64,000 bases of DNA from Woeseiaceae bacterium (GTDB lineage Bacteria; Pseudomonadota; Gammaproteobacteria; Steroidobacterales; Woeseiaceae), in the NCBI GenBank assembly GCA_028289545.1, contig JANQPG010000094.1, positions 1-64,000 of the forward strand, written 5' to 3'. How positions within the stretch are numbered: the stretch's first letter is position 1; each line of letters begins with the position of its first letter. Under the pieces are notes generated by a model, which was not told where the DNA came from, did not search any database, and worked only from the letters and a program-made list of their open reading frames with translations. Below, piece after piece: positions 53,544 to 63,221 of the stretch. Made by a program: the position numbers and the translations under genes.

Positions 53544-55674
53544 CGCCGCCATTCTGCTCTGCGGCTTATCGCTGGCTGCAAACGCCGACCTGCTCTACCG
53601 GCAGGATTTCGAAGGCGACAGCGCGCAAGGCTGGCGCGACAGCGGCACCGGATCCATCCGGTTCACCGAGTATGCGGGCAACACAACACTTCGACTGTCG
53701 AATACGAAGACGGCAACGCTGAGCCTCTCGACCAGCGGTTACGAGCAAATCAAGATCAGCGTGCAAATGGCTGCGGGCGGCCTTGGTCGTCGAGACGCCT
53801 GTTATGCCGAGGTTTCGGCCGACGGCGGCGACAGCTGGCAGGTGGTTGTCCAGGTACGCGACGGCAAGGACGACGCCGTTACGCTCTACCACGGGCAAAC
53901 CGCCGCGGCCGAGCTCAGCAACAACCCCGACCTGCGCATTCGATTCCGAGCCGCCACTCGTCGCGGCAACGCCTACTGCTGGGGAGACAATGTCACGGTG
54001 GAAGGCCGCGCGGCCGGACGGACTCGTCAAAATACGTTGACGACAAACTTCCTGTTCTCGGACGGAGCACTGCCGGGCCCGGTCGACTACAACGCCTTCT
54101 CAGCCAATGGCGAACCCGTAAGCGGCACGGAGGTCATCAGGCTGAGTCTCGCGGCGGAACCGGCGGACGGCATGCGAGTAGTGGCCGATCCGTTCGGTTA
54201 CGAAAGTTCAGGGAGCCTCGACCAGCGCTCGCTACCGGGCGTAGACATTGTGGTACTGCATGCGGACGGGCATCTCGTTCCGCCGCAACAGGCCGTGCTT
54301 GCCACGGACAATCCCTACTGGGACATCGGCTTCCGGCCCGGCATCTCGTGGCGCGATGCCGAGGCCGGCGCGAACCGATTTGTGCTGCCGTTTGCACTGT
54401 ACGAGAGGAACGCCAACTGTACGCACAACGGCGTCGTTACCTGGGCCAGCCGCGACGACGGAGAACTGTCGCGCGCCGCGTATCAGGTCGTTAGCGAAAC
54501 CTGCCCTTACTTCAAATTCGACCTGTGGGGCACGACCGACGTCGACGTTACCGCCGTCGAGTCCGAGGACCCGGGCGGCACCCTGCGCGCACTCGAGGCC
54601 GAGCGCAGCACACGATTTCAGCTCACGGCGCTCGAAGATCTCATCGAACGTTATCCGTCGATGGACATCCGGGGGTTCGGCTCCGTGGGAGACATGAACC
54701 CGGAGGATATGAGCGTGTACGGCTTGCTCGTCGATGGTGTGCACTATCGCAGCGAATGCACAACCCGATACGGCAACTACCCGTACTGCAGCGAACTCCT
54801 GCTGCCGTCTTACTCGACCGCAAAATCGATCGTGGCGGGGCTTGCGCTCATGCAGCTCGAAGAGCGGTATCCGGGCTCGGCGGAGTTGACCGTTGCCGAT
54901 CTGGTCCCCGAATGCCGTAACAAACGCTGGCAGGACGTCACGCTCGAGAACCTCGTGGACATGGCAAGCGGCAACTACGACAGCGCCGTCTACGATCGCG
55001 ACGAGCGCGCCGTCAAGCACATCGAGTTTCTATACGCGCCCACTCACGACGAACGCATTCGCGCCGCTTGCCGAAACTACCCGCGAAAGTCCAAACCCGG
55101 CAAACGCTGGGTATACCGAACGTCCGATACGTACATTGCCGGCACGGCAATGCGAGCGGCACTGGCCGAAAAACTGGGGCGTGACGTCGATATCTACGAG
55201 GAACTGCTGGTTCGGCCTATTCTCAAGCCGCTGGGCGTCAGCCCGGTGCTCGAAGACACACGCCGCAGCCTCGACGAATACCGCCAACCGTTCACGGGAT
55301 GGGGCTTGAGCGTGCTGGTCGACGACATGCTCCGAATCGCGGACTGGCTACATACCGGCGACGGGCTGATCGATGGAGAACGAGTGCTCGACGAGCGTTT
55401 GTACGAGGCGGCCATGCAGCGGGCGATCGAAGACCGGGGACTGGAGGCGATCGACGCCGGCACACGCTACAACAACGGCTTCTGGTCGCTGGATATCGGC
55501 CCGTTCATCGGCTGCGAAAGACCCGTGCACGTGCCCTTCATGTCGGGGCACGGCGGCATTATCGTTGCCCTGTTCCCGAACGGCGTCACCTACTACTACT
55601 TCTCGGACGGGTATCGGTTTCGCTGGCGCGAAGCCGCCGTCGAAGTCAACAAAATCAGGTCCATGTGCGAGTGA
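53533..55674 (+). CDS. Secreted serine hydrolase with an N-terminal beta domain
   Basis: The 713-residue protein has a signal peptide (1-18), a concanavalin-like or jelly-roll beta domain (about 20-160), a linker region with paired cysteines, and a beta-lactamase-type serine hydrolase domain (about 385-710). The SxxK motif is Ser428 to Lys431 (SYSTAKS), the second motif is YRTSD, and HGG stands for KTG. The only available start is TTG at 53533, inside the sulfotransferase gene. This is unusual but is supported by the signal peptide directly after it. The end overlaps the MFS gene by 4 bp. Confidence 0.8.
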   Translation: MRCSAAILLCGLSLAANADLLYRQDFEGDSAQGWRDSGTGSIRFTEYAGNTTLRLSNTKTATLSLSTSGYEQIKISVQMAAGGLGRRDACYAEVSADGGDSWQVVVQVRDGKDDAVTLYHGQTAAAELSNNPDLRIRFRAATRRGNAYCWGDNVTVEGRAAGRTRQNTLTTNFLFSDGALPGPVDYNAFSANGEPVSGTEVIRLSLAAEPADGMRVVADPFGYESSGSLDQRSLPGVDIVVLHADGHLVPPQQAVLATDNPYWDIGFRPGISWRDAEAGANRFVLPFALYERNANCTHNGVVTWASRDDGELSRAAYQVVSETCPYFKFDLWGTTDVDVTAVESEDPGGTLRALEAERSTRFQLTALEDLIERYPSMDIRGFGSVGDMNPEDMSVYGLLVDGVHYRSECTTRYGNYPYCSELLLPSYSTAKSIVAGLALMQLEERYPGSAELTVADLVPECRNKRWQDVTLENLVDMASGNYDSAVYDRDERAVKHIEFLYAPTHDERIRAACRNYPRKSKPGKRWVYRTSDTYIAGTAMRAALAEKLGRDVDIYEELLVRPILKPLGVSPVLEDTRRSLDEYRQPFTGWGLSVLVDDMLRIADWLHTGDGLIDGERVLDERLYEAAMQRAIEDRGLEAIDAGTRYNNGFWSLDIGPFIGCERPVHVPFMSGHGGIIVALFPNGVTYYYFSDGYRFRWREAAVEVNKIRSMCE

Positions 55675-56867
55675 GCATCCGGACCGGAGCGGGACGATTG
55701 CCGACAATGGCGGCGGACGGCATGACGGCCCGCTTCATACTCGCAATGCTCGCGACCGCCGGCTTGTTCTACGTGAACATCATGCCGGCGATTATCGACG
55801 GCCTGATTGAGGGCCTGGGTTTTAGCGCTCAGGAGGCCGGCTACGTTGGCTCAGCAAACATGTACGGCGCCGCCGTGGGTGCGCTGGTCATCGTGTTCCT
55901 GATCCCTCGTCTGGCGTGGCGGCCCGCGGCGTATTCGCTGCTCGTGGCGCTCGTCGGCCTGGACCTTTTGTCGATGCTCGTCACCAGCCCCGAAATCCTG
56001 ATTGCCGGCCGCTTCCTGCACGGGCTCATCGGCGGTGCACTGGTGGGCATCGGCTTCGCCGTCATTGCCCGCACGTCGCAGCCGGATCGTACGTTCGGCG
56101 TGCTGCTGGTCGTCCAGTTTGGGCTCGGAGGTTTGGGCAACCTGTATCTCCCTCGACTCGTTCCCGTGTTCGGAACCGATGTCCTGTTCCAGGCGCTGAT
56201 CCTGTTTAGCCTCGTGACGATGGCCTTGATACCGTTCCTCGACGCGTACCCAAAAGACGCGCAGAAAAGCGCCACCGGCGAGGACGCGGAAGCCCTTGAG
56301 AAGCGGCCGCTGGCCCTCGTTTTGCTCGCGATATTCCTGTTTCAGGCCGCAAACATGGGACTGTTCGCCTTTATTATTGGGCTCGGCCGGCAGGCGGCGC
56401 TGGAGCTTGACTTCATTACCTGGACGCTGGCCCTGTCCGGCTGGATCGGCATAGTCGGCGCCGTGCTGGTGGTGCTCATGAACACGCGCTTTGGTCGTGC
56501 AAAGCCGCTTGCCGTGGCAATGGTTCTGACCGTGGCCGGCTTTCTTGTCCTGCACTTCAGCGACAACAGCCTGTTGTTTCTGTTGGCGAACTGCGGGATG
56601 GGCATTACCTGGGCTTTTGTGATTCCGTACCTGCTCGGGCTCGCCGCCGACTTCGACAAAACCGGACAAATGGCCACGCTGGGCGGCTTTGCGTCGAAGA
56701 TGGGCCTAGCCAGCGGCCCCGTCATCGCAGGGCTTCTGCTCGGCGATGCGGAAGCTTACGGCCGTATGATCAACGTCAGCGCAATCATATTGATCGTCTG
56801 CCTGGCGGTCGTGTACATCCCGGCCCTGGAGCGTGACCGTAAAGCAGTCGACGAACGAACTCCGTAA
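55671..56867 (+). CDS. MFS transporter, 12 membrane segments
   Basis: The 398-residue protein has about twelve membrane segments, with the loop motif ARTSQPDRTF in the first half and a central basic/acidic loop KDAQKSATGEDAEALEKR. I choose the GTG at 55671, which forms a GTGA overlap with the serine hydrolase stop. The ATG at 55707 is an alternative. Translational coupling to the sulfotransferase-hydrolase genes suggests it moves the product or substrate of that pathway. Confidence 0.85.
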   Translation: MSIRTGAGRLPTMAADGMTARFILAMLATAGLFYVNIMPAIIDGLIEGLGFSAQEAGYVGSANMYGAAVGALVIVFLIPRLAWRPAAYSLLVALVGLDLLSMLVTSPEILIAGRFLHGLIGGALVGIGFAVIARTSQPDRTFGVLLVVQFGLGGLGNLYLPRLVPVFGTDVLFQALILFSLVTMALIPFLDAYPKDAQKSATGEDAEALEKRPLALVLLAIFLFQAANMGLFAFIIGLGRQAALELDFITWTLALSGWIGIVGAVLVVLMNTRFGRAKPLAVAMVLTVAGFLVLHFSDNSLLFLLANCGMGITWAFVIPYLLGLAADFDKTGQMATLGGFASKMGLASGPVIAGLLLGDAEAYGRMINVSAIILIVCLAVVYIPALERDRKAVDERTP

Positions 56868-56948
56868 GACAACGGTCATCGGAGACGGTAGACAAGCGCC
56901 GCGTAGCGGGGCAAGTTGGCGGTTCGCGTAGAAGAGGCACAAAGTCCA

Positions 56949-58511
56949 GTGAGTATCGTATTCGGCACACGCCAGCCCTGCGATCAGGGCGCCGGACCCG
57001 CAGCCGAGGCGTCCTGTGCGGCGCGCGCGCGGCCCTGGGTGCTCGGCGTGGCCGTGCTGGGCTCGAGCCTCGCCTTCATCGAAAGCTCGATCGTCAACCT
57101 TGCCCTGCCCGACCTGCAGACGGATCTGGGACTCGACGCACTGTCGCTGCAGTGGGTCGTCAACAGCTACCTGCTGGCGCTCAGCGCGCTGCTGTTGATC
57201 GGCGGGGCCGCCGGCGATCGCTTTGGTCTCAGGCGGGTATTCGTCATTGGGCTGACGTTGTTCGGCGCCACGTCGGTTGCCTGCGGCATGGCCGATTCGC
57301 TCGGCTCGCTGGTGCTTTGGCGCAGCCTCCAGGGCGTAGGCTCCGCGATGCTGGTGCCCGCAAGCCTCGCACTCATCAACGTGCATTTCGAGGAGCAGGA
57401 GCGGGCACGCGCGATAGGCATCTGGGCAGGCGCGTCGGCGCTCACGACAGCGCTCGGTCCCCTCGTGGGCGGCGCGCTGGTCGATTTGCTCGGCTGGCGA
57501 TCGGTGTTTCTCGGCATTGCTCCGCTTGCAGCACTGACGGTGTTCATTGCGTTGTGGCGGGTTCCCGCAAGCGAGGGCAATCGGGCACAGTCGCTGGACT
57601 GGCCGGGTGCGCTGCTGCTGGCGGCGGGGCTTTCGCTCCTGACCTTTGGTTTGCTCGGAGCGGGACGGGGGTCCGCCGTAGCGCTCTCGTCGGGACTCGC
57701 AATACTCGGCGGCTTTGTTCTTTACGAAGCACGCGCCCGAAGCCCCATGCTGCCGCTTACCCTTTTCCGGCAGCGCGCGTTCAGCGGCGCCAATGCCATG
57801 ACCGTTGTGCTGTACTTTGCGCTTGGCGGAGCCCTGTATTTCGTACCGTTCAACCTGATCCAGATTCAGGGGTATTCCGCGTTTGCCGCAGGTGCTGCGT
57901 TCCTCCCGCTGACTCTCTTGCTGGGCTTCGGCTCGGCTCCCGCCGGCGAGTTGCTGAAGCGTTATTCCCCGCGCACCCTGCTGGGCGCCGGCGCGTTCAT
58001 TACGGCAGTCGGCTTCCTGCTGCTGACCCTGCCCGGTACCTCGTCGACCTACCTTGCACACTGGCTGCCGGGTATTACCGTCATCGGCATCGGCATGACG
58101 CTGTGCGTTGCGCCGCTGACCACGGTCGTCATGAGTTCAGCGGACGACAGCCAGTCGGGTACTGCATCCGGGATCAACAACACGGCGGCCCGCCTCGCCG
58201 GGCTGCTCGCGATTGCGCTGTTGAGCGGACTGGCGGTGCGGCTGTTTTCCGGTGAGCTTGCCGCGACGCTCGACGCCGCCCTGCCCGCACTCGAACCGGT
58301 TGTGCGCAATTCGCTGATCGCCAATGCAAACGCGCTCGCGGAGCTGGCACCGCCGGCGGGTACGGTGGACACCGCGAGCGTCCGCGCACTCATCGAGCAA
58401 AGCTATGTCGGCGCATACCGTAAACTCATGACCGTGTGCGCCGCGCTGGCGCTGGCGGCCAGCGCCATTGCCTGGTTGAGTCTTGGCGGCAGACAGCCGG
58501 AAAACGGCTGA
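56949..58511 (+). CDS. MFS efflux transporter, DHA2 family (14 membrane segments)
   Basis: The product has about fourteen membrane segments, the DHA2 motif SSIVNLALPDLQTDLG near the first segment and the motif A-like GDRFGLRRVF. It belongs to the EmrB/QacA-type drug:H+ antiporters. The start is uncertain. GTG at 56949 fits best, and an in-frame TTG lies at 56916. It is 81 bp from the preceding MFS gene and may or may not be in the same unit. The substrate is unknown. Confidence 0.88.
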   Translation: MSIVFGTRQPCDQGAGPAAEASCAARARPWVLGVAVLGSSLAFIESSIVNLALPDLQTDLGLDALSLQWVVNSYLLALSALLLIGGAAGDRFGLRRVFVIGLTLFGATSVACGMADSLGSLVLWRSLQGVGSAMLVPASLALINVHFEEQERARAIGIWAGASALTTALGPLVGGALVDLLGWRSVFLGIAPLAALTVFIALWRVPASEGNRAQSLDWPGALLLAAGLSLLTFGLLGAGRGSAVALSSGLAILGGFVLYEARARSPMLPLTLFRQRAFSGANAMTVVLYFALGGALYFVPFNLIQIQGYSAFAAGAAFLPLTLLLGFGSAPAGELLKRYSPRTLLGAGAFITAVGFLLLTLPGTSSTYLAHWLPGITVIGIGMTLCVAPLTTVVMSSADDSQSGTASGINNTAARLAGLLAIALLSGLAVRLFSGELAATLDAALPALEPVVRNSLIANANALAELAPPAGTVDTASVRALIEQSYVGAYRKLMTVCAALALAASAIAWLSLGGRQPENG

Positions 58512-58595
58512 CAGGGTGCCGGCAGCGGGTCGGGTTTTGCGCTTATTCGAAAAAAGCCGTTAGTCAGCCTGACGCAGCTCCTCTACAATGCGCGC

Positions 58596-58994
58596 GTGTG
58601 CTTCCTGACCCGTCAATCCTGGCTGTACGCCCTTATTGCCACCGCGCTGTTTGCGCAGACGGCCGGGCCCGGTGCGGTAACCGCGCTGACGGGCAAAACT
58701 GTCGACCTTGCGGCGCTGCTCTGTGCGCCGACAGGCGCCATCTCCGAGGAAGCGCGCGCAGCCGCCCGCAACATGCTGGCAGCGCTCGGCGTCGAAGAAA
58801 CGGAACCCGCCCCGCCCGGCGGCGAACACTGCCCGCTGTGCGTCTCGACGTCCGCGGTGCTGCCGCCTGCTGCAGCATCGGCAATTGAGCCGCGGTATCG
58901 GCAGGCGGGCCAGCTTACAGCGCTCAGAAAATCGGGCTTCGTCCCGGGACGCCCGTTTGCCCTGCCCGTCCAGCGCGGTCCGCCGCTGATTTAG
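58596..58994 (+). CDS. DUF2946-like protein with an HCPLC motif
   Basis: The 132-residue protein has an N-terminal hydrophobic segment (residues 8-28) and the motif EHCPLCVS near 97, typical of DUF2946 proteins that often stand beside copper genes. The C-terminal part is short and basic. It begins with GTG. It is the first gene of a run with a TBDR, a DJ-1-like protein and a PCu(A)C chaperone, which supports a role in copper handling. Confidence 0.72.
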   Translation: MCFLTRQSWLYALIATALFAQTAGPGAVTALTGKTVDLAALLCAPTGAISEEARAAARNMLAALGVEETEPAPPGGEHCPLCVSTSAVLPPAAASAIEPRYRQAGQLTALRKSGFVPGRPFALPVQRGPPLI

Positions 58995-59083
58995 AAAACA
59001 ACGCAAGCCTGGTTATTCACGTCGGTGTCGCGCGCCCCATGCGCACGCCGCCGGTGTCCGTTGTTTTTCTGAACTGGTGGATC

Positions 59084-61180
59084 ATGTATCGAAGAATGCT
59101 CCTGGCCTGGGCGGCCAGCGGCGCGTTATGCGCAAACGCCCAAACCCCGGAACCCGAAACCCCGCCAACCTGGCGCGGAGACGAGATTGTCGTCGTCGGA
59201 AAAGTGCCCGCGCCCTACGGCGCCGACGATGCGGCGGTGGCGCGCCTGCCGGTGCCGCTGGACGAAATTCCGCAGTCCATACAGGTTCTGACGCCTGCCC
59301 TGCTCGAGGAGCAGGAACTCAACACACTTTCGGATGCACTGGTGAACGTGTCGGGCGTCGTGCCGTCGCAGCCGTCCGAAATTGTGCTCGCGAACCCGAT
59401 CGTGCGCGGCTTCGAGGCCGAAATCTACATGGACGGTTTGATGGGTTACGGCGACACGGCGGTCAGCGACCCGGCGAGCCTGATTGGCGTCGAGCGCATC
59501 GAAGTGGCAAAAGGCCCCACCTCGGTCCTTTTCGGCGGCGGCACAGGCGCCCCGGTTGGCGGTTTGATCAATATCGTTAGCAAAACGCCGCAGGACACGT
59601 CGTTCGCCAACGCCAGGCTTCGCGCCGGCAGCTTCGGCACGTTGGCGCCCGGCATCGACGTCAATCTCGCACTCGGCGAGCGTGCGGGCTTGCGTCTGCC
59701 GGCGGAATACGCTCGCTCGGACGACTACGTCGACGAGGTCGAGATCGAGCGGGTGACGCTAAGCCCTTCGTTTGGGCTGGCGGTGACGGACTCGACGGAT
59801 CTGTTGCTGCGCGTCGCCTTCAACCGCATCGAGCAGCTCGAGTACGTGGGCCTGCCGGCGGAAGTTGCCGGATCCGCCGGCGTCGATCGATTTCAGTTTA
59901 CGAGTGCAGCCGATGCGCCGGACACGGTCATCGAGAACCTGACCGTGCATGGCTCGCTGACCCATCGCTTCAGTGACCGCATTGAATCGACGCTGCAGGT
60001 ACGCCGATTCGAGAACAGCTTCGACGAGTTCTCCTCGTCGCCGTTTCTCGCGTTTTTTCCGATTGTCGAGGGCGCGGCTCCGCAGATTCGCGGCTCGCTG
60101 CCCGTGGATACGACCGAGTGGACGGTCGATGCGAGTGTCACGGCCATCTTCGAGACCGGCAGGATCGAGCACACGCTGCTCGCGGGCCTGACCTTCGACG
60201 ACACGAACTACAACGGCGCAACCGGTTTCGATCTCTTCAATCTGCTGGGGCCCTACGACTACGCCACTGAGACGCCGCCGTTGAGCTTCGGCGAAACACC
60301 TCCGCTCAACAACTTTCTCGAAAGCGACTACCGGACACAGGCGGTCTATCTGCAGAATCACATGCGCCTGAGCGAACGGCTGACCTTGCTGGCCGGCGGA
60401 CGCCTGAGCCGCTACAAGTTGATCGAGCTCGCGGGCGGCCAGGGCACGGACAAATCCTTCACGCGCTTCGACCCCCGGCTCGGCGCCAGCCTCGAGATTG
60501 CGCCGGGCCTGTCGGCGTTCGCCGGCTGGTCGACGGGCTCGCGGCTGTCGCTGTTTTTCGCGAGCGCCGACGGCTCTCCGCCCGAACTCGAAACGTCGGA
60601 GTCCTTCGAGGCTGGGGTCAAGTTTCACGAAGGTGATCTCGGACTGTCCGGCACACTGGCCGCGTTCAGGATTGTTCGCAAGAACGTGCCCGCGCCCGAT
60701 CCGGCGACGTTCGTCACCTCCATACAAACCGGTGAACAGGAGGCCACGGGGGTCGAGGCCGACCTCGTCTGGGAGCCGTCGCGTGCACTCTCGGTACTGC
60801 TGAGCGCCGCGTACACCGATTCAGAGGTTACGGAGGATACGGTCATCCCGTCCGGCGACGGCATTCCTAGGGTACCGGAATACTCCGGACGTCTCGCCGC
60901 ACGATACCGGTTCGCGGGGGCGCTGGACGGCCTGGGTATCGGTGCCGGCGTGAGCTTCGCGTCAGCTGCCGAAATCACGCTGCCGAACAGCTTCGAATCC
61001 GACGACTACGTCGTGCTGGACGCACAGGTCTCCTACCGCTTCGACCGCTACCGAGTGGGGCTGGCCGTCCACAACCTCGCCGACGAGGAGTACTTCCGTG
61101 CCTATCAGTATTTTGCGCAGGCGGTCTTGCGGCCCGGCGCGCCGCGATCCGCGTTCGTGACGCTGACGGCAGACTTCTAG
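59084..61180 (+). CDS. TonB-dependent receptor, siderophore/copper type
   Basis: The receptor has a signal peptide ending ANAQ, a plug domain with LDEIPQSIQVLTPALLEEQ and VERIEVAKGPTSVLFGGG in outline, and a barrel ending in FVTLTADF. The plug style matches the FhuA/OprC-type receptor group. Two ATGs are possible, 59039 and 59084. The second gives a clean signal peptide. With DUF2946 before it and a PCu(A)C protein after it, copper or a copper chelate is the most likely ligand, but a ferric siderophore cannot be excluded. Confidence 0.88.
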   Translation: MYRRMLLAWAASGALCANAQTPEPETPPTWRGDEIVVVGKVPAPYGADDAAVARLPVPLDEIPQSIQVLTPALLEEQELNTLSDALVNVSGVVPSQPSEIVLANPIVRGFEAEIYMDGLMGYGDTAVSDPASLIGVERIEVAKGPTSVLFGGGTGAPVGGLINIVSKTPQDTSFANARLRAGSFGTLAPGIDVNLALGERAGLRLPAEYARSDDYVDEVEIERVTLSPSFGLAVTDSTDLLLRVAFNRIEQLEYVGLPAEVAGSAGVDRFQFTSAADAPDTVIENLTVHGSLTHRFSDRIESTLQVRRFENSFDEFSSSPFLAFFPIVEGAAPQIRGSLPVDTTEWTVDASVTAIFETGRIEHTLLAGLTFDDTNYNGATGFDLFNLLGPYDYATETPPLSFGETPPLNNFLESDYRTQAVYLQNHMRLSERLTLLAGGRLSRYKLIELAGGQGTDKSFTRFDPRLGASLEIAPGLSAFAGWSTGSRLSLFFASADGSPPELETSESFEAGVKFHEGDLGLSGTLAAFRIVRKNVPAPDPATFVTSIQTGEQEATGVEADLVWEPSRALSVLLSAAYTDSEVTEDTVIPSGDGIPRVPEYSGRLAARYRFAGALDGLGIGAGVSFASAAEITLPNSFESDDYVVLDAQVSYRFDRYRVGLAVHNLADEEYFRAYQYFAQAVLRPGAPRSAFVTLTADF

Positions 61181-61190
61181 GAGACGACTC

Positions 61191-62084
61191 ATGACCGATA
61201 CACGCAGACACTTTATTAAGGGCGCGGCCGGGCTCGCCGCGCTGGCGCCGTTCATGACGGTGAGCGCCCTGATGCAGCGTGCAGCCGCCAGCCCGGTAAG
61301 CCACCTGCAATTTGGAACAACGGCCGAAGAGGCCTACGGTATTGCCTACAAGGCGCATGAAGACATCATGGCGTACCCGGGCCTCGAGATGCACGGCGAC
61401 GAAACGGTCGGCATGCTCGTTTATCCGGGCATGACGATGCTCGATCTTGTAGGTCCGCAGTACTTCTTTGCGTCGATGATGGGTGCAAATGTACACCTCG
61501 TCAGCAAAGACGAGCGGCTCGAACCCGTAATGGGCGATACGGGTTTTGCCGTTGTACCGACGCTGAGCATGGCTGACTGCCCCGAGGACCTCGACATTCT
61601 GTTCGTGCCGGGCGGCACGAGCGGCACAGTGGACGCAATGCTCGACGAGCAAACCGTCGAATTCGTCGCTGATCGCGGCAGCCGCGCCACACACGTGACA
61701 TCTGTGTGCACGGGCTCGCTGATACTGGGTCAGGCCGGTCTGCTCGAAGGCCGCCGCGCGACCTCGCACTGGGCGACACGCCATCTGCTTCCCGAGTTCG
61801 GCGCAAGACCAGTCAACGAACGGGTCGTTACGGACGGCAGGCTCGTGACCGGCGCGGGCGTATCGGCTGGCCTCGATTTTGCGCTTGCGCTGCTCGCCCG
61901 GCTGCGCGGCGACGCCTATGCAAAAGCTATCCAGCTGCAGGCCGAGTACGCACCGGAGCCGATCTTCGACGCCGGCACGCCGGAAACCATCGACCCGAAG
62001 CTTGGCGAGCCTCTGCACAAGATGTTCGCCACCACAATCTTTGCCATGCGGCAGGCGGCCTCACAGCGCCGCAATACACAATGA
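61191..62084 (+). CDS. Tat-exported DJ-1/PfpI-family protein
   Basis: The 297-residue protein has a twin-arginine signal (TRRHFIK, residues 4-10) followed by a hydrophobic stretch, then a DJ-1/PfpI domain (about 70-260). The nucleophile is Cys173 in TSVCTGSLIL, as in isonitrile hydratase-like members. Export by Tat is unusual for this family and fits a folded, possibly metal-bound, periplasmic protein. It starts 11 bp after the TBDR stop and precedes the copper chaperone by 12 bp. Confidence 0.82.
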   Translation: MTDTRRHFIKGAAGLAALAPFMTVSALMQRAAASPVSHLQFGTTAEEAYGIAYKAHEDIMAYPGLEMHGDETVGMLVYPGMTMLDLVGPQYFFASMMGANVHLVSKDERLEPVMGDTGFAVVPTLSMADCPEDLDILFVPGGTSGTVDAMLDEQTVEFVADRGSRATHVTSVCTGSLILGQAGLLEGRRATSHWATRHLLPEFGARPVNERVVTDGRLVTGAGVSAGLDFALALLARLRGDAYAKAIQLQAEYAPEPIFDAGTPETIDPKLGEPLHKMFATTIFAMRQAASQRRNTQ

Positions 62085-62095
62085 GGATAATCACC

Positions 62096-62599
62096 ATGAA
62101 CAACACCTTACGAACGATAGTCTCTACGTTGGCGCTGCTTCTCGCGCTGGCGCCGGTCGCGGCTCACGACTACGGCGCCGATACGCTCGAGATCGAACAC
62201 CCGTGGGCACGACCGACAATCACCCAATCGGTGCCAGGCTCCGCTTACATGACGATCCGCAATACCGGCGACGAAGACGATACGCTGCTTGCGGTTACGG
62301 TCCCCGGGGAGGTTGCCGATTCCGCTGAACTGCACACGACCGTCATGGAGAACGGCATTGCGCGTATGCGGCTGGCCAGTGGAGGGCTGCGGATACCCGC
62401 GGGCAACGCTCTGGAATTCAAACCCCTCGGCAACCATATTATGCTCATCGGGCTCAAGAAGAGGCTCGAAACGGGCATGAAAATCCAGGCTGCGCTGTTG
62501 TTCGAGCACGCCGGACGGGTCGAGGTCGAATTCTGGGTGGAACAACCCGCGGACGGCGCCGGCGACGACGGTCACCACGAGCACCATGGACACCTGTAG
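62096..62599 (+). CDS. PCu(A)C periplasmic copper chaperone
   Basis: The 167-residue protein has a signal peptide ending VAAH and the PCu(A)C fold. Copper-ligand candidates are Met52, His80, Met84, Met91, His114 and Met116, in segments AELHTTVMENG and LGNHIMLIGL. The tail is histidine-rich (GHHEHHGH), adding further copper-binding capacity. Such chaperones deliver Cu(I) to cytochrome oxidase. The ATG at 62096 has GAGG upstream. It is the last gene of the copper run. Confidence 0.9.
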   Translation: MNNTLRTIVSTLALLLALAPVAAHDYGADTLEIEHPWARPTITQSVPGSAYMTIRNTGDEDDTLLAVTVPGEVADSAELHTTVMENGIARMRLASGGLRIPAGNALEFKPLGNHIMLIGLKKRLETGMKIQAALLFEHAGRVEVEFWVEQPADGAGDDGHHEHHGHL

Positions 62600-62625
62600 G
62601 CCAGGGTACCGGTAGGCAAAGTGTC

Positions 62626-62697
62626 GGGGCAGTGCGGCACGCCCCTTGTGTTGCCGCGTTGCCCCGACCACAATAAAAAGCCGGCGCGGCGCGCCGG
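62626..62697 (+). terminator. Two hairpins after the copper chaperone gene
   Basis: The first hairpin has arms GGGGC (62626-62630) and GCCCC (62641-62645) with an inner GTGC/GCAC pair. The second has perfect 7-bp arms CCGGCGC (62681-62687) and GCGCCGG (62691-62697), preceded by AAAAAG and followed by a poor T-run (CCTTTC). They probably end the copper operon. Confidence 0.45.
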
Positions 62698-62741
62698 ACC
62701 TTTCGCACCCGAAGAGAACGAAACCAAAGGAGCGCCTTCTG

Positions 62742-63194
62742 GTGGACTTCAGTAAATCGACATTCAGTCTTGCCGACCTGATTTTTCAGGGCGCAACGCT
62801 GCACGAACCCGCGGAGCTGTGCAACGACACGGTACTGGCAGCCCTGTCGGACTGGCGGCGACGCGCTGAACCGACGGCGCCGTTATCGACCGCGTTTCAG
62901 CTCGAGGACACGCGCTCGTTTGCCATCCGCTACGACGGCGAAACCAGCGAATACTGGCCGGACGAAGACAGCAACTGGCTTGGCGAATGCCTGATCCGCG
63001 AGTTTCTGTTTCGCGACGGTATTTGCGTACTGGATTCCCTGGAGCCGAGGCTCTACCTGGCGAAATACAAGATCGAGGCCGTGATCGACCGGGAATACCT
63101 GCTCGTCTGTCCGTACCCGACGGAGGCCGGCAACCTGGGGGGCACGCTGGTCGTCTGCGTCAACCGGCACCTCAGAGCCGACCGAGGCGAATAG
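62742..63194 (+). CDS. Conserved-looking cytoplasmic protein, unknown
   Basis: The 150-residue protein begins at a GTG with AAAGGAG upstream. It has no signal peptide. The sequence is rich in acidic and aromatic residues, with segments FSLADLIFQGATLHEP, YWPDEDSNWLGECL and DREYLLVCPYPTEAGNLGG. I do not recognise the family. It stands alone between the copper run and a convergent TBDR gene. Confidence 0.65.
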   Translation: MDFSKSTFSLADLIFQGATLHEPAELCNDTVLAALSDWRRRAEPTAPLSTAFQLEDTRSFAIRYDGETSEYWPDEDSNWLGECLIREFLFRDGICVLDSLEPRLYLAKYKIEAVIDREYLLVCPYPTEAGNLGGTLVVCVNRHLRADRGE

Positions 63195-63221
63195 CCTCGG
63201 GGCCCTCGAGGCCGTGGCTCG

